A stretch of DNA of 64,000 nucleotides, taken from NCBI RefSeq assembly GCF_002394865.1, contig NZ_DGUZ01000012.1, forward strand, positions 55,843 through 119,842, written 5' to 3'. This document shows, one piece after another, positions 61,823 through 64,000 of this stretch; position 1 is the stretch's first letter, and each line of letters starts with the position of its first letter. The notes under the pieces were generated by a model. It searched no databases and was not told the origin of the DNA. It saw only the letters and a list, made by a program, of their open reading frames with translations. Source of the DNA: Fibrobacter sp. UBA4297 (GTDB lineage: Bacteria > Fibrobacterota > Fibrobacteria > Fibrobacterales > Fibrobacteraceae). The position numbers and the translations under genes are program-made.

Positions 61823-62190
61823 GATCTAAAAAACCAATCCAAAGTATAAAAGAGCAAGCAAAAAATAAGAAAGGAAATCCGAACCACAAGCACCCCAACT
61901 TTTTTTTTTTCGAAATCCCTATTTTTCGCTCAAAAATGGCAAAAAATTTTTAGAAACATTTTTTATCACACTTTTTCCAGTTTACACCACCCTTACGAAC
62001 GTATGTGTAACAAAATTATCACTTACTATTAGCACAAGTTATCAACAGGTATTTTTTCAAACATCCCTTGACAAGATTTTCCTTACTTTAAGCATACAAA
62101 TTCTTATACAAATGGCGAAATTCGCTCAAAAACGCCACTTTTTAGCATTATAAAAAATGTAACTTGGTGAAAATCAACAAGTTACATGCG
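61823..62190. other. AT-rich intergenic region upstream of dnaA, candidate replication or control region
   Basis: 368 bases without a gene, with T/A runs (AACTTTTTTTTTTTCG) and words near the DnaA box: TTATCAACA at 62039-62047, TTTATCACA at 61962-61970 and TTATCACTT around 62017. A 12-base direct repeat TTCGCTCAAAAA starts at 61925 and 62121. DnaA often controls its own promoter through such boxes. No box matches the full TTATCCACA, so this is only a candidate. Confidence 0.35.
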
Positions 62191-62246
62191 GTGATTAGTT
62201 ATTGATTTTTGGTTATTAGTCAATAGTCATTAGTCAGTAGTTTTTT
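62191..62246. repeat. heptamer array (GTCATTA/GTCAGTA type) near dnaA
   Basis: GTGATTA, GTTATTG, a 7-base gap, then GTTATTA, GTCAATA, GTCATTA, GTCAGTA, GTTTTTT (62212-62246). Closely similar units, in the same class, occur at 38422-38505. It lies just before the end of the gene at 62268. Confidence 0.8.
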
Positions 62247-62267
62247 TTGCTAATGACCTATTTAATT

Positions 62268-62747
62268 CTAGACGTTTTGCGACTCGTTGCTTGGAGTAGA
62301 CTGAGGCTCAGCCTTATTCTCACCAAGCTTTTCTTGCTGATGGTCAATCCTATTTTCAAGCAACTTTTCGATTTCAGGGAGCAGACGATCCTTCACACGA
62401 TCAAGATACAAGCATTGCAGCTGGATCATGCGGTTGCGATGGCGACCGGCAAATTCCTGAATCCAGTGGCTCACGGCCTGCTGGCGGTCCTGGATTTTGT
62501 CATGCAAAGAACGCTGGATGAAAGTTCTCTGAACTTCCATATAGCGCTGCATATTGAACGGCATGCGGTAGGTTCGAATAAACTGCTTCAACAACACCAA
62601 CAAGCAAAGATGATCATTGCATTGATGATCTTGAATGAACTGCCGTAACTCTTCCAGATGTTTCTGGAAGAACGGCACAATCGCTTTATCATCTATCTGA
62701 TAAAGTTCAAGTTCATCCTGTTCTTTTGTCGCTTTATCGACTGCCAT
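62268..62747 (-). CDS. helical cytoplasmic protein of unknown function
   Basis: 159 residues, polar and helical throughout (FFQKHLEELRQFIQDHQ, LLVLLKQFIRTYRMPFNM, HWIQEFAGRHRNRMIQLQ) with a Gln/Glu/Ser tail. No domain is recognised. It lies between the U32 peptidase gene and the dnaA upstream region, in the same direction. The U32 gene ends 27 bases upstream. Confidence 0.6.
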   Translation of the reverse strand: MAVDKATKEQDELELYQIDDKAIVPFFQKHLEELRQFIQDHQCNDHLCLLVLLKQFIRTYRMPFNMQRYMEVQRTFIQRSLHDKIQDRQQAVSHWIQEFAGRHRNRMIQLQCLYLDRVKDRLLPEIEKLLENRIDHQQEKLGENKAEPQSTPSNESQNV

Positions 62748-62774
62748 GTTCCAAATCTATTTTTTTATGGTATA

Positions 62775-64000
62775 TTATGAATTTGCACGTTTCACAAGAA
62801 AGCCAAATTTGGAGTTTTTTCCGCTATTTAAAGTATTTTTTCCCAGAAAAACGCGTCCTTCAGTTCCCGGATTCAAACGATCCGCAGCTGCACCGCGGAA
62901 ATCCAGCATTTCCTCGACTTCGCACTTCTGCATGCCATCGGGAGTCATGAGTTCCAACGTATCATCCATAGAGAAAGGATTTTTCACGTTCACAAGGCAG
63001 GCGCCCGTTGCCTCATCAAAGTCCTTAATCTGGGCCGCCACACAACCACCAGCGGCATCCACATGCGTCGCTTCGTAGTTCTGCGGCAACGGTCCACGCA
63101 AGAATCCAGGCATAAAGCCTCGCCCATCGACAAAGGTTATCGCACGGCGGCTTTCTTCGGGCACAGGCATCCCTTCTGCTACGGCATCAATCGCCATGCG
63201 GTAAGCGCGCACGACCTGGCTCAAGTAGTACACAGAGCGTGTACGACCTTCAATCTTGAAGGAATCAAGACCGCCCGCCACGAGTTCAGGAATCACGTCC
63301 AAGGCACAAAGGTCACGACTACTCATAAAGTAGGTGCCCCACGTATCTTCGTCGAGCGCAATCGGGTCAAGTTCCGGGCGATCGGTGCGCTGAAGCGCAA
63401 AAGAGCCTTCATGTTCACGATAGTCCTCGACCTGCGGACCGGAATTTGCATATAAGCGATAAGGCATACGGCAACTGTTATCGCAGGCGCCCTGGTTTGC
63501 ATCGCGGTGCGTCACCCAGTTCGAAAGCATGCAACGGCCAGACATGGCCATGCAAACAGCGCCATGGACGAACACTTCCAGTTCAAGGTCCGGGACCTGT
63601 TTCTTTATCTCCAAAATTTCGGATAGGCGAAGTTCACGGCTCAAAATGATACGGCGAACGCCCAAGTTCTTCCAGAACGAGGCTGCAAGATAGTTTGTCG
63701 TATTCGCCTGCACAGACAAGTGAACTTCCGTTTCGGGATGTTCCTTCAAGAGCCAGCCCACAAAGCCCGGATCTGCGACAATCAAGGCATCCGGCTTGAG
63801 TTCCAATGCGGCATTCAAAGCTCTCTGGAACGATTCCACCTTCACATTACGCGGAATCACGTTACTCGTGAGGTAGAACATCTTGCCATGTTCGTGTGCG
63901 TAAGCAATGCCTTCAGCAAGGTCATCGAGATTCTTGAAACCGTTTTCGCGAGCGCGCAACGAGAACGCCGGCTGTCCGGCATAAACCGCATCTGCACCAT
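62775..64000 (-). CDS. U32 family peptidase (RlhA/TrhP type), 5' end outside window
   Basis: About 408 residues are present; the frame continues past base 64000 with GADAVYAGQPAFSLRA, the normal N-terminal motif of U32 proteins. The cysteine signature CMAMSGRCMLSNWVT and GACDNSCRMPYRLY is intact; these residues bind an Fe-S cluster in family members. The C-terminal part has the SU-type domain of TrhP/RlhA. These proteins work in tRNA or rRNA hydroxylation (TrhP, RlhA) rather than proteolysis; which one applies here cannot be decided from the part seen. Confidence 0.88.
   Translation of the reverse strand, partial: GADAVYAGQPAFSLRARENGFKNLDDLAEGIAYAHEHGKMFYLTSNVIPRNVKVESFQRALNAALELKPDALIVADPGFVGWLLKEHPETEVHLSVQANTTNYLAASFWKNLGVRRIILSRELRLSEILEIKKQVPDLELEVFVHGAVCMAMSGRCMLSNWVTHRDANQGACDNSCRMPYRLYANSGPQVEDYREHEGSFALQRTDRPELDPIALDEDTWGTYFMSSRDLCALDVIPELVAGGLDSFKIEGRTRSVYYLSQVVRAYRMAIDAVAEGMPVPEESRRAITFVDGRGFMPGFLRGPLPQNYEATHVDAAGGCVAAQIKDFDEATGACLVNVKNPFSMDDTLELMTPDGMQKCEVEEMLDFRGAAADRLNPGTEGRVFLGKNTLNSGKNSKFGFLVKRANS

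Overview
The window reads as a chromosomal segment of a Fibrobacter-type bacterium (phylum Fibrobacterota). The call rests on many lipoproteins with long Ser/Asp tracts after the lipobox, GLUG-repeat surface lipoproteins, a possible type IX-like C-terminal sorting domain, DUF3098, CdaA beside FolP, and tRNA genes without an encoded CCA end. No rRNA operon, CRISPR array, prophage or insertion sequence was seen. Species cannot be fixed without a database search.

Layout. 1-6 kb: truncated MFS transporter, aminopeptidase P, then an operon of a lipoprotein, PhoH and a PgpH-type HD phosphohydrolase. 6.0-6.8 kb: two identical tRNA-Asp genes and a tRNA-Val, the latter transcribed behind a small DUF3098 membrane protein gene from a tRNA-type promoter. 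6.9-11.5 kb (minus): outer-membrane-like proteins, a lamin-tail-domain protein, an M23 peptidase and a Nif3 protein. 11.7-12.9 kb: metK. 13-22 kb: an accessory-looking stretch with an AbiEi/AbiEii type IV toxin-antitoxin pair, a NERD protein, a GLUG lipoprotein, unknown lipoproteins and several small genes. 22.1-28.9 kb: operon tilS-ftsH-folP-cdaA-SUMF1-like protein, then a lipoprotein. 29-32 kb (minus): amino-acid ABC transporter whose binding protein is permuted and fused to the permease, and a CAP-domain lipoprotein. 32.4-38 kb: ABC-F ATPase, DUF5662, CvfB, OmpA-like protein, a porin-like protein and tRNA-Glu. 38.5-44 kb: PpiD-like chaperone, NadB, Ser/Thr kinase, CvpA. 44-53.7 kb (minus): small HEAGH metallopeptidase, alpha/beta hydrolase, PurL, HisD, citramalate synthase, a helical protein. 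53.7-64 kb (minus): GLUG lipoprotein, SlyD, NadE, Ser-rich lipoprotein, epimerase, a divergent DnaA, a helical protein and a U32 peptidase cut by the window end.

Functional links: both ends of c-di-AMP metabolism are present (CdaA synthesis, PgpH hydrolysis). NAD synthesis is represented by NadB and NadE. Amino-acid, one-carbon and purine metabolism is represented by HisD, CimA, FolP, MetK and PurL. Envelope biogenesis is represented by PpiD, SlyD, FtsH, OmpA and M23 proteins.

The most unusual signal is in the repeats. Gene ends are decorated with short tandem arrays of 7-bp units that mostly begin with GT, in several sequence classes (GTCTCTC, GTAGACA/GTAGGAA, GTTCTAA, GTCATTA). A second, palindromic family contains GGATGACA or GGAATGACA ends. 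Both families have also entered the tilS coding sequence without breaking its frame.
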